Assembly (NCBI GenBank): GCA_009695305.1
Contig: SIBG01000024.1
Coordinates: 1-48,835 of the forward strand
Direction of reading: 5' to 3'
Length of the DNA stretch: 48,835 nucleotides
Source of the DNA: Opitutus sp.
GTDB lineage: Bacteria > Verrucomicrobiota > Verrucomicrobiia > Opitutales > Opitutaceae
The notes beneath the pieces were generated by a model. The model was not told where the DNA came from. It made no database searches and saw only the letters and a program-made list of their open reading frames with translations. Below, piece by piece: positions 33,600-42,039 of this stretch. The translations under genes and the position numbers were made by a program. Positions within the stretch are counted from its first letter, which is position 1; every line of letters starts with the position of its first letter.

Positions 33600-33610
33600 C
33601 GCCGGCGCCG

Positions 33611-34456
33611 ATGGACGAACCGCCGCCCCTGCTGCCGCCTGCGCCGGCGGGACCCGCGAAACCGACCGCGTGGCGGCGGCTCACGAAGGCGCTCGGGCCG
33701 ATCGGAGTCGGACTGGTGTTGCTCGCGAATTTTTTCGGCAAGATAAAGTTCCTGCTGCTGCCGATTCTGAAATTCGGGCTGCCGGTGCTGAAGACCGGCG
33801 GCACCATGATTCTGTCGATCTGGTTCTACGCGATGAACTGGGGCTGGCCGTATGCGGTGGGGTTCGTGCTGCTGATTTTTGTGCACGAGTGCGGGCATCT
33901 GATCGTGGCGCGGCAATTCGGACTGAAGGTGAGCGCGCCGATGTTTATTCCGTTCATGGGTGCGATCATCGCGCTGAAGGACCAGCCGAAAAACGCGTGG
34001 GTCGAGGCGTGCGTGGGCATCGGCGGGCCGCTGCTCGGGGCGGTGGGCGCGGCGCTGTGTGCGGCCGTGTATCAATTTACCGGCCAGCCGATTTTCCGGG
34101 CGCTGGCCTACTCGGGATTCATGCTGAATCTTTTCAATCTGATGCCCATCGGCTTCCTGGACGGCGGGCGGATCGTGACGGCGCTTTCGCCGTGGCTGTG
34201 GGTGGTCGGCTTGGTCGTGCTCGTCGCGATGGTCGTTATGCAGCCGGGGTTTCTGTTGATCCTGATTTTGATCACCTCGCTGCCGCGGGTGTGGTCGCTG
34301 TTCCGCGCGAAGACGGAGGAGGAAAAACGCTATTTTGAGGTGACGGGGGAGCAGCGGAGCACGATGGCGGTGCTTTACTTCGGGCTCGTGGTCCTGCTCG
34401 TGTTTGGCATGCGCTGGGCGCACATCGCGCCGCCGGTGCGCGCGATGAGGGAGTGA
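33611..34456 (+). CDS. Site-2 protease family (M50) membrane metalloprotease
   Basis: A 281-residue intramembrane zinc protease. The metal site HECGH is at 92-96 inside a hydrophobic helix (VGFVLLIFVHECGHLIVARQ), and the third ligand is Asp184 in NLMPIGFLDGGR. Further helices include MILSIWFYAMNWGWPYAVG, LGAVGAALCAAVY and VVGLVVLVAMVVM, and the chain ends with a hydrophobic segment (YFGLVVLLVFGM). No PDZ or CBS domain is present. Such proteases cleave membrane-bound regulators, but no candidate anti-sigma factor is adjacent. The ATG at 33611 begins a Pro-rich cytoplasmic tail. It follows the small membrane protein gene by 11 nt. Confidence 0.9.
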   Translation: MDEPPPLLPPAPAGPAKPTAWRRLTKALGPIGVGLVLLANFFGKIKFLLLPILKFGLPVLKTGGTMILSIWFYAMNWGWPYAVGFVLLIFVHECGHLIVARQFGLKVSAPMFIPFMGAIIALKDQPKNAWVEACVGIGGPLLGAVGAALCAAVYQFTGQPIFRALAYSGFMLNLFNLMPIGFLDGGRIVTALSPWLWVVGLVVLVAMVVMQPGFLLILILITSLPRVWSLFRAKTEEEKRYFEVTGEQRSTMAVLYFGLVVLLVFGMRWAHIAPPVRAMRE

Positions 34457-34556
34457 ATGGGCGGGGCCCACGGCGAAAGCTCCGCCTCCCGGCTTGCAGT
34501 TCGCGGGACGATCGAAATCTTTTTCGCCGGTGCTTCCTTCCTGCCACCCTCGTCCA

Positions 34557-37500
34557 GTGCGATGCGATTTTCGTGTCCGCCTTCTTTCCCCCACGCTGCT
34601 CGGCTGTGGGCTGGCGCTGGCGTGCACGGGTTCGCTCGCAGCGCAGGGCGAGGTGGCCACCAAGGAGCTTGAACTAAAAAAATGGTCCGGCGCGATCAAC
34701 GTCCCGGATCCGGTCGCGGTGGCGGTCGATCCGCTGGGGCGCGTCTACGTGACGGCCACGACCCGGCGCAAGGTCGCCGATCTCGATATCCGCGAACATC
34801 GGATGTGGGTGGCGCGGGATGTCGGACTCAGCAGCGTCGACGAGAAATCCGCGTTTCTCCGGGAGGTGCTGGCGCCGGGCAAGATGCGGCAGCCGCGCGG
34901 TGGATTGATGGACCACAACCACGACGGCTCGATCGATTGGCAGGATCTCACCGTCCATACCGAGCGAATTTATCAGCTGCGCGACACCGACGGCGATGGC
35001 GTGGCGGACAAGATGACCGTCTTCGCGGAAGGGTTTAACACCGAGGTGACGGGGATCGCGGCGGGCGTCATGTATCACGACGGCTGGGTTTACGCGACGA
35101 TCGCGCCGGACCTGTGGCGCTTCAAGGACACGGATGACGATGGCGTGGCGGACATCCGGGAGATCGTCGCCCACGGTTTCGGCATCCACCTCGCGTATGC
35201 GGGTCACGACATGCACGGCCTGAGCGTCGGACCGGACGGTCGCATTTACTGGAGCATCGGCGACAAGGGCGTGAACGTGACCTCGCGCGAAGGCCGCAAT
35301 TTTACCTATGCGAACGAAGGCTGCATCCTGAGGGTCGAGCCCGACGGCAGCGGCTTCGAGGTTTATGCGCACGGCGTGCGCAACCCGCAGGAGCCGGCCT
35401 TCGACGATTACGGCGATCTCTTCGCGGTGGACAACGACGCGGATATGCGGGGCGAGCGCGAGCGCTTCATCCGCATCGTCGAACTCAGCGACAGCGGCTG
35501 GCGCTGCAATTATCAATACATGAGCCTGGAGAGTCCGTGGATGCGCGAGGGTCTCTGGCAACCGCGCTTCGACGGACAGGCCGCCTACTTGCTGCCGCCA
35601 ATTTCGAATTACTCGGACGGCCCGGCGGGCTTCCGGCACGATCCGGGCACGGCGCTCAGCCCCGCCCAGCGCGGGATGTTTTTCCTCAACGAGTTTCCGT
35701 CCGGCAAGCTGCGGGGTTTTTCCGCCGAGCGCGACGGCGCGTCGTTCAAGATGGTCGCGGCCCGCGTGCTGAACTCCGGCATCATGGGCATCGGCTTTGC
35801 CTGGCATCCGGACGGCGCGCTTTTCCTGGCGGACTGGGTCGGCGGCTACCCGCTCGACGGGCTGGGCGCGGTCTGGCGGGTCGATGTGCCCGGCGCGGTG
35901 GACCGGCCCGAGCGGCGTGAAACGCACCAGTGGTTGAAGGCCGGCTTTGCGAAAAACACCGACACCGAACTCGGGTTGCGCCTCAGCCACGCCGACCAGC
36001 GCGTGCGGCAGGGCGCGCAGCTCGAGCTCGCGAGGCGCGACCGCGCCACCGTGCTGCTGGGCGTCGCCCACGATGCGACCGCGCCTCAGCTCGCGCGCAT
36101 TCACGGCCTCTGGGGCTACGGCCAGCTCCTGCGCCGCGGGGCGGCCGAGGCCGCCGGCGTGCTGCCGTTGCTCGCCGCCGCCGACAGCGAGCTACGGGCG
36201 CAAACCGCAAAAATTCTCGGCGATGCGCCCAAGTCGGCGAAATCCGCGGCCACGAAACTCATCCCGCTCCTGGCCGACCCCGCGCCGCGCGTGCGGCTGC
36301 AAGCCGCCCTCGCGCTCGGAAAACTCGGGGTGCCGGCGGCGGTGGAGGCGCTGGTGGCCCTCGCGGAAAAGGAAGGCGCCGATCCGGTGATGCGGCAGGC
36401 GATCGTCGCGGGCCTCGCCGGCTGCGCGACGGCGGAGCAACTCGCGGCGAATAAGTCCCACCGTTCCGTGGACGTGCGCCGAGTGAGCATTGTCGCGCTG
36501 CGCCGGCAGGGCGCGGCGGCCGTGCAGGAATTTTTAGACGATGCGAATCCCGCGGTGGTCGAGGAAGCGGCGCGGGCGATTCACGACGACCTGTCGATGC
36601 CGGAGGCGTTACCCGCGCTGGCGGCGCTGCTCGATTCGCCCGTCGACCGCAGCGCCGTGATCCTGCGCCGTGCGCTCAACGCCAATCTCCGCCTCGGCAC
36701 CACGGTTGCGGCGGGCCGGCTGCTGACCTTCGCGCTCGATGCCTCGCGGGCGCACGAGATGCGTCAGGAGGCACTGACGAGCCTGCGGGTGTGGAACGAG
36801 CCGCCTCCGCTCGACCGCGTGGACGGCCGTGCGCGAAAATTCCATCCGGCCCAGGTTCGCGATGTGCTTGAGCCGCAGCTCGCAGCGCTGCTCGCGCTCC
36901 CTGATCCCGGACTGAAGACGCTCGCGATCGAAATCATGATGGCGCACTCGTTGAGAGCCGGTGTGACGCAGATCGCCGGCCTGGTCGATGAGGCGACGGC
37001 GGCTGGCGCTCTGCGGGCGCAGGCTTTGCGCCTTCTGGCCAGCCAGCACCGGGCAAACCCGGCGTTTGCCGTGACGCTGGCTCATGCGCTGGCCGCCGGG
37101 ACACCCGCGCCTTTGCACATGGCGGCGCTTGAACTACTGCTGCCCGACCGCGCCGAACAACTCGCCGCCGCCGCGCAAGTGACGTTCGCCAGCCGCAGCA
37201 CGCCGGAGAAGCAACACGCCCTCGCCCAACTCGCCGCCGCCGCTCATCCCGCGGCGGATGCGGTCCTCGACCGCCAGGCCGCGCTGCTGCTGGAGGGAAA
37301 GTGTCCACCGACCTTGCAGCTCGATGTGCTCGAGGGATTGCGGGCGCGCAGTGCGGCGAATCCGGCGCTCGCGGCCCGATTGAAGGAATTTTCAACCTCG
37401 ACCGCCGCCGCGTCCAACCACGAGCTACTCGAAGGCGGCAACGTGGCCGCGGGAGGGGAGATTGTGGCGAATCACCTCAACGCCAATTGCCTCGCCTGCC

Positions 37501-37886
37501 ACTCCATCACTCCGGGCGGAAGTGAGGTCGGCCCGAATTTGCGGACCGTCGGTGCGCAGAATGATCGGGCGTATTTGCTCGAGTCACTGCTGAACCCTGC
37601 CGCCAAGATCGCGACCGGCTACGGGATGGTGGGCCTCACCCTCAAGGATACGTCGGCCGTCACGGGCACGCTGGCGCGCGAGACGCCGACCGCGGTGACG
37701 CTTCGGCTGTTTGATGGCACCATGCGGACGGTGGCGCGCGCGGAGATCGCGAATCAGACCCTGCCGGTTTCAATCATGCCGCCGATGGGGACTATCTTAC
37801 AGCCACGCGAAGTGCGCGATGTCGTGGCCTACCTGAGCAGCTTGAAGGGTGGCGGCCGGGGCCGGGAACCCGCCACCGAACATTAA
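34557..37886 (+). CDS. PVC-type membrane-bound dehydrogenase-like protein with HEAT repeats and CxxCH haem site
   Basis: An exported protein of about 1109 residues of the kind found mainly in Planctomycetota and Verrucomicrobiota. A signal peptide (LLSPTLLGCGLALACTGSLA) is followed by a beta-propeller N-terminal domain (DPVAVAVDPLGRVYVTAT, HDMHGLSVGPDGRIYWSIGD, GVRNPQEPAFDDYGDLFAVD). Three EF-hand-like Asp-rich loops sit inside it (DHNHDGSIDW at 119-128, DTDGDGVADK at 143-152, DTDDDGVAD near 196). HEAT-like helical repeats follow from about 470 to 950, and Cys978-x-x-Cys981-His982 in CLACHSITPGG gives one c-type haem. The start is uncertain: GTG at 34557 gives a proper signal peptide, TTG at 34494 is also in frame. 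The family's electron donor or sugar substrate is unknown. A periplasmic redox role is inferred. Confidence 0.88.
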   Translation: MRCDFRVRLLSPTLLGCGLALACTGSLAAQGEVATKELELKKWSGAINVPDPVAVAVDPLGRVYVTATTRRKVADLDIREHRMWVARDVGLSSVDEKSAFLREVLAPGKMRQPRGGLMDHNHDGSIDWQDLTVHTERIYQLRDTDGDGVADKMTVFAEGFNTEVTGIAAGVMYHDGWVYATIAPDLWRFKDTDDDGVADIREIVAHGFGIHLAYAGHDMHGLSVGPDGRIYWSIGDKGVNVTSREGRNFTYANEGCILRVEPDGSGFEVYAHGVRNPQEPAFDDYGDLFAVDNDADMRGERERFIRIVELSDSGWRCNYQYMSLESPWMREGLWQPRFDGQAAYLLPPISNYSDGPAGFRHDPGTALSPAQRGMFFLNEFPSGKLRGFSAERDGASFKMVAARVLNSGIMGIGFAWHPDGALFLADWVGGYPLDGLGAVWRVDVPGAVDRPERRETHQWLKAGFAKNTDTELGLRLSHADQRVRQGAQLELARRDRATVLLGVAHDATAPQLARIHGLWGYGQLLRRGAAEAAGVLPLLAAADSELRAQTAKILGDAPKSAKSAATKLIPLLADPAPRVRLQAALALGKLGVPAAVEALVALAEKEGADPVMRQAIVAGLAGCATAEQLAANKSHRSVDVRRVSIVALRRQGAAAVQEFLDDANPAVVEEAARAIHDDLSMPEALPALAALLDSPVDRSAVILRRALNANLRLGTTVAAGRLLTFALDASRAHEMRQEALTSLRVWNEPPPLDRVDGRARKFHPAQVRDVLEPQLAALLALPDPGLKTLAIEIMMAHSLRAGVTQIAGLVDEATAAGALRAQALRLLASQHRANPAFAVTLAHALAAGTPAPLHMAALELLLPDRAEQLAAAAQVTFASRSTPEKQHALAQLAAAAHPAADAVLDRQAALLLEGKCPPTLQLDVLEGLRARSAANPALAARLKEFSTSTAAASNHELLEGGNVAAGGEIVANHLNANCLACHSITPGGSEVGPNLRTVGAQNDRAYLLESLLNPAAKIATGYGMVGLTLKDTSAVTGTLARETPTAVTLRLFDGTMRTVARAEIANQTLPVSIMPPMGTILQPREVRDVVAYLSSLKGGGRGREPATEH

Positions 37887-37971
37887 GCGCGGACGCTGGC
37901 CCGCGGGCGGGCGCGACCGCGCTGCAGGCTTGACCAGCCGGGGGCCCGCGCAAAACTCTCTTTGGCGCCTT

Positions 37972-38045
37972 GCGGGCGTAGTTTAGTGGTAAAACTCCAG
38001 TTTTCCAAACTGGTCTCGAGGGTTCGATTCCCTCCGCCCGCTCCA
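37972..38045 (+). tRNA. tRNA-Gly (anticodon TCC)
   Basis: The acceptor stem GCGGGCG (37972-37978) pairs with CGCCCGC (38035-38041). The anticodon arm CCAGT-TTTCCAA-ACTGG gives anticodon TCC, reading GGA and GGG. The T-arm carries GGTTCGATTCC. Discriminator T at 38042 is followed by an encoded CCA. 74 nt in total. A TTGACC at 37930-37935 could be a -35 element, but no good -10 is seen. Confidence 0.95.
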
Positions 38046-38185
38046 CGCCGCGCAGGACCGATCGGCGGACTGACGGGCGAGACTTCAGATCGCGATGCCG
38101 GGCAACGCCCAGACCTCCCGGTATTTTACCAGAAGGGGCAGGAAATGGGATTGCGGCCCGCCCTGCGCTGCCTTTGGCTCTGGCT

Positions 38186-39400
38186 ATGGCATTGCTTTCT
38201 TCCTCCCTCTCCGGTCAGGCCCAGTCATCGCAATCGGGTGCCTCGCAGAAAAAAGGCCCGAACGTCAAAGCCGCCCAGGCGCTTGCGAAACAGAAGGCCC
38301 TCGAAAAGAAGTCCAAGACTTACAAGCTCCCGCTCGGCGAACTGGCGCTATTCACCCAGCAGATCGCCTCGCTGCTCACGGCGGGCCTGCCGCTCGTCCA
38401 GTGCCTTGAGGCATTGCAGGACCAGACGGAAGATCCGGTTTTCCGCATCGTCATCCGCGATGTCCGCTCGGAAATCTCCCAAGGTAATTCGTTTTCGACT
38501 TCGGTGAAGCGGTTCCCCAATTCATTCAACACGCTCTTTGTCTCGATGGTCGAGGCGGGTGAAGCCTCGGGCGGTCTCGCGGAGATCCTCATGAAGGTGG
38601 CCGGCTATTTCGAGTCGACCGTCAAGCTCAACAAGAAGGTGAAGTCCGCGATGACCTATCCGATCGCCGTCATCACGCTCTCGTTCGCCCTCGTCAACGT
38701 GCTGCTCATCTTCGTCATTCCGGTGTTCGCGGCGATGTTCAAGGACTTCGGCGCGGAACTGCCGGCGCCGACGCAATTCCTGATCGACCTGTCGAATTTC
38801 CTGATCCCGAGCTTTTCCAGTATTGTAAGTTTTTTCACCAAGATCAGCATCGTGCACCTTGGCATCGGTGGGTATTTTGCCTGGACGGCACTGCAGAAAT
38901 TCATCGCGACCCCCAAGGGCCGCCTTGCGAAGGACAAATTTCTGGTGAAGGCGCCCATCTTCGGCAACCTCGTCCATAAGATTGCCCTGTCCCGTTTCTG
39001 CCGCACTTACGCCACGCTCATCCGCTCCGGGGTGCCCATCCTGCGCACCCTCGAGATCGTTTCGTCGGCGAGCGGGATGTGTCAGATCGAGAACGCTTGC
39101 GAAGAAATCGCCAAACACGTCAGCCAGGGCGGCCAGGTTTCCGAGGTGCTGTCCTCCAACGAATTTTTCCCGCCGATGATGAAGCACATGGTCAAGGCCG
39201 GTGAATCCACGGGCAACGTGGACGGCATGATGAACAAGATCGCCGACTTCTACGACGTCGAGTGCGAGGCGACGGTCGGTGCGCTCACCTCCCTCATTGA
39301 GCCCATGCTCATCGTGTTTCTTGGGGTGGTCGTCGGCGGCATCGTCATGGCGATGTTTCTGCCGATCTTCCAACTCGGTGCCGTTGCGGGCGGCGTATAA
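38186..39400 (+). CDS. Type II secretion system F family / type IV pilus PilC-like inner-membrane protein
   Basis: About 404 residues with two GspF-type domains. The first carries LALFTQQIASLLTAGLPLVQ, LEALQDQTEDPVFR and VEAGEASGGLAEIL; the second has SRFCRTYATLIRSGVPILRT and VKAGESTGNVDGMMNKIADF. Membrane helices are AVITLSFALVNVLLIFVIPV, an SIVSFFTKISIVHLGIGGYF segment and the C-terminal PMLIVFLGVVVGGIVMAMFL. The protein is the inner-membrane platform of a type IV pilus or type II secretion machine. No pilin or ATPase genes are adjacent in this window. The ATG at 38186 is chosen; a TTG at 38174 in the same frame is an alternative. A receiver-domain gene begins 70 nt downstream. Confidence 0.92.
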   Translation: MALLSSSLSGQAQSSQSGASQKKGPNVKAAQALAKQKALEKKSKTYKLPLGELALFTQQIASLLTAGLPLVQCLEALQDQTEDPVFRIVIRDVRSEISQGNSFSTSVKRFPNSFNTLFVSMVEAGEASGGLAEILMKVAGYFESTVKLNKKVKSAMTYPIAVITLSFALVNVLLIFVIPVFAAMFKDFGAELPAPTQFLIDLSNFLIPSFSSIVSFFTKISIVHLGIGGYFAWTALQKFIATPKGRLAKDKFLVKAPIFGNLVHKIALSRFCRTYATLIRSGVPILRTLEIVSSASGMCQIENACEEIAKHVSQGGQVSEVLSSNEFFPPMMKHMVKAGESTGNVDGMMNKIADFYDVECEATVGALTSLIEPMLIVFLGVVVGGIVMAMFLPIFQLGAVAGGV

Positions 39401-39402
39401 CG

Positions 39403-39419
39403 GGCGCGCCCTACGCGCC
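39403..39419. terminator. Short hairpin after the PilC-like gene
   Basis: GGCGCG-CCCTA-CGCGCC, a 6-bp stem with a 5-nt loop starting 2 nt after the stop codon. No T-run follows, so it is only a weak terminator candidate; the CGCCCTACGCGCC sequence also resembles the arms of the repeat at 9760. Confidence 0.3.
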
Positions 39420-39470
39420 GATTGACAACCCGCTCCGCCCCCCGGAACGTCGCGGCTCTGTCTCTCCGCC

Positions 39471-39902
39471 ATGCCTGCCGTTCTCATAGTTGACGACCTC
39501 GTGTCCATCCACGAGATGCTCGACGCTGTCATCCAGCCGACGGGGTTTGCCACGTCGTTTGCGACCGATGGGGAGAAGGGGCTGATCCGCTACAAGGCGG
39601 ACAAATTTGATCTCGTCCTGGCCGACATCGACATGAAGCCGATGGACGGCATCACGCTCCTCAAACAGCTCAAGCTCTACGATCCCAACTGCGTGGTCAT
39701 CATCATGACCGCCTACGCTTCGACCGAGAGCGCGGTGCAGGCGCTGAAATACGGCGCGTTCGACTATCTCCAGAAACCCTTTCGCGTCGACGAACTGCTC
39801 TCCACGCTCCGGCGTGGCATCGAATTCCGCCAATTCCAGTCGGAACGGGCGGCCGCGGCATCGTGCCCGGCGCGAAGGCGGCCGATATTGAGGGCCGCTT
39901 GA
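39471..39902 (+). CDS. Response regulator receiver domain (upstream half of a split NtrC-like regulator)
   Basis: A 143-residue frame with a complete receiver domain: acidic pocket Asp8-Asp9 in LIVDDL, phosphoacceptor Asp52 in LVLADIDMKPMDG, Thr80 in IIMTAYAS and Lys102 in YLQKPF. The receiver proper ends near residue 125, and the last residues (CPARRRPILRAA) look like out-of-frame sequence. Its 3' end overlaps the start of an AAA+ frame by 40 nt, in a different frame. A single-base shift near 39860 would join them as one NtrC-type regulator (SERAAAAS to PGAKAADIEG). Either the gene is frameshifted or two overlapping genes are translated in a coupled way. No histidine kinase is adjacent. Confidence 0.85.
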   Translation: MPAVLIVDDLVSIHEMLDAVIQPTGFATSFATDGEKGLIRYKADKFDLVLADIDMKPMDGITLLKQLKLYDPNCVVIIMTAYASTESAVQALKYGAFDYLQKPFRVDELLSTLRRGIEFRQFQSERAAAASCPARRRPILRAA

Positions 39903-40726
39903 TCGGCAAGAGCGTGCGTCTGACGAAGCTCATCGCGCAGATCAAGAAGCTCACGACGGTCCGCACCCCCGTCCTCCTCATCGGCGAAAACGGCACCGGC
40001 AAGAGCGCTGTCGCCGAGATCTTCCACGCCACGAGCGGTGCGCCCGAATCGGCGCTGGTGCGCATCGACTGCGCGCTCAGCACCGAGGCGAATTTCCGCG
40101 AGGGCCTGCTCGGCCTGAACGGGGAAGGCGGCGTCTGGGTGAAGCAGGCCAAGGGCGGCACGCTCTTTCTCCAGCACCTGCAATACCTCTCGCTGGGCGT
40201 GCAGAAAGAACTCGTCAGCGTGTTCCGGAACACCGCGCACGGCTTCCGGCTCATCTGCACGACGACCGAGGACCTCGAGCAGTTGATGGACGAGGGAAAA
40301 TTTCACGATGAGTTGTTCTACCGGGTGGCGTCGCTGCCCGTGCAACTGGCGCCGCTGCGCGAGCGCGCGGAAGACATTCCGCTCCTCGTCAAGCATTGCG
40401 CCGCGCAGGCGACGAACCCGCTCTTTGACGCGAAGCTCATCGAGTTCACGGACGATGCGCTCGCCGTCATGGCCGCCTACCACTGGCCGGGTAACGTCGC
40501 CGAGCTTTCCCAGGTCGTCTCAAAAATCGCCGCCACCACCGAGACGCGGGTCGTGACCTCCGCGCAACTTCCGCTGCGGCTGCGCGAGCTGAAGCATTGG
40601 CCGACGCTGGCCGAGTATCTCGCGGGGCAGGAGAAACAGTATCTCGATCATGTGCTGCTGACGTGCAAAGGCGACAAGGCCACGGCGGCGACGGTCCTTG
40701 GCGTGGACGTGAGCAAGCTCGGGTAG
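39863..40726 (+). CDS. Degenerate sigma-54-activator-type AAA+ domain protein (downstream half of a split NtrC-like regulator)
   Basis: A 287-residue frame starting at GTG 39863. Walker A GENGTGKS (41-48) is intact, and the sensor and Arg-finger region FHDELFYRVASLPVQLAPLR is kept. The Walker B acidic pair is replaced (GGTLFLQHL instead of GGTLFLDEI; Gln104, His105), and the GAFTGA loop that contacts sigma-54 is absent (GLNGEGGVWVKQ stands in its place). A Fis-type helix-turn-helix begins near the end (YLDHVLLTCKGDKATAATVL) but stops at GVDVSKLG, shorter than usual. It therefore cannot be a standard sigma-54 activator. It may bind nucleotide without hydrolysis, or be decaying. It overlaps the receiver frame by 40 nt and is the last gene after the PilC-like gene. 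Confidence 0.75.
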   Translation: MPGAKAADIEGRLIGKSVRLTKLIAQIKKLTTVRTPVLLIGENGTGKSAVAEIFHATSGAPESALVRIDCALSTEANFREGLLGLNGEGGVWVKQAKGGTLFLQHLQYLSLGVQKELVSVFRNTAHGFRLICTTTEDLEQLMDEGKFHDELFYRVASLPVQLAPLRERAEDIPLLVKHCAAQATNPLFDAKLIEFTDDALAVMAAYHWPGNVAELSQVVSKIAATTETRVVTSAQLPLRLRELKHWPTLAEYLAGQEKQYLDHVLLTCKGDKATAATVLGVDVSKLG

Positions 40727-40763
40727 GGGGAGCGTCGGCGGAGCGGGGTGCGCCCGCCGCCCG

Positions 40764-41952
40764 TCAATGCACCCAGAGCACCGGCTGGCGGATGGGGAAG
40801 TTGCGGCGGATCTCCTCCACCTGCGGGTCGGCGTTGAGTTTCTGCTACGTCGCGAGCCAGTCCGCGCGGCCGGCGGCGAGCGCGCCGAAAATCAGGCACG
40901 GCTGGCGCACGGGCCAGTCGGCCCAATACATCACGTCGGGGGTCACGAGCTCGGCGGTCATCACCATGGTGCCGCCGGGCCCGGGCGCGGCTTTGTGGAC
41001 GGATTTCAGCCACGCGCTCTTGTCCGCAAGAAACGGCGCGAGCCACGCCACGCCCTTCACGAGACTGCGGCCGTCGGGCAGTGACCAGGTCAGCAAATTT
41101 TCCTGGGGAGTCGAACACACGACGGCGAGTGCGGTCATCACGTCCAGATTGAAGATCGCGTAGCCGTAGGGCTTGGTGCGACGGAGTTCCTGCGGGAAAC
41201 TGCCGTCGGCCGCCAGCTGGCCGGGGAGCAGGACCTCCTTCAGTTGCCGGCGGGCTTCCGTCAGATTTTTTTTCATCGCCGGTGAGGTGAGCGAAGCAGG
41301 CGATTTGGAGCCAGGCGCACGTGGCGTGGTTGTTCTTGGCCTTGCTCTCCTCGACGCCATACGGGTGCGTGCGCAGCCAGGTGAGATAATCGCGAAACCA
41401 ACCCGTGATCGTGCCCTCCTCGTCTTTCGTCAGGGCCTTCGATCCGCGCAGGGCCTCGAGGCCGAGTGCGACTTCGGCGAGGTGTAGGGTGTCGATCACG
41501 CCGATGCTGCGGCCGGTGCTCAGGCCCTTGATCGCCTGCGAATAGAGCAGGTTGGGATTCATCTTCGTGGCGGAATCGACGAACCACGCCCGCAGGTGCT
41601 TCACGCCGGCGGCGGCGAAACGCTCGTCGTGCGTGAGCTGATAGGCGGCGGCGAGCGCGTCGAAGTCCCGGACGAACGCGAGGAGGAATTGGCGGTGGGC
41701 GATGAAATTGTCGGGGTTCGTCAGCCCGTCGCGCTGGACGTAGGGCCCCGCGGGATTTTTTGGATCGGGCCACCAGTAATCGCCCTCCGAGGAGAAATCG
41801 TGCAGCCCGCCCGCGCTGCGCGGATTGCGCGCGGCCGTGACGGTCTGGGGCGCGATGGCGAGGGCGGCATCGGCTTGCGCGACGAGGCGCGGCCGCTCGT
41901 AAGCGGCGAGTTCGAAGGCGGGCAGGACCGCGAGGGTGAGGAGGGTGAGCAT
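40764..41952 (-). pseudogene. Alginate lyase-like protein, broken by a frameshift and a nonsense codon
   Basis: The frame from 41952 encodes a short hydrophobic leader, SSEGDYWWPDPKNPAGPYVQ and the conserved NNH (207-209) in KAKNNHATCAWLQIACFAHL, typical of the alginate lyase family of helical-toroid polysaccharide lyases. At an A8 run (41266-41273) the frame is lost. With one A fewer, GDEKNLTEARRQLKEVLL continues in the other frame to PYGYAIFNLDVMTALAVV and beyond. A TAG at 40845-40847 then interrupts WLAT-x-QKLNADPQ, where TGG (Trp) would restore the gene, and the natural end is PVLWVH at 40764. Two lesions imply either a true pseudogene or poor sequence here. It is not certain that alginate was the substrate. 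Confidence 0.75.
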
Positions 41953-42039
41953 AAATAGATTGGTGAAAGAAGGAGCGCGACGCCGGCGGGCGGGCGCAAG
42001 GCCCGGGGCGCTTTTATCGTTGAACGGGTTCGCCGGCGA

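Noticed and set aside
37930..37958. TTGACC at 37930 as the -35 of the tRNA-Gly promoter
   Set aside because: Spacing is right but the expected -10 reads AAACTC, too far from consensus to list as a promoter.
41266..41273. Programmed frameshifting at the A8 run of the lyase gene
   Set aside because: A second lesion (TAG at 40845) further on makes a functional recoded product unlikely; decay or sequencing error is simpler.
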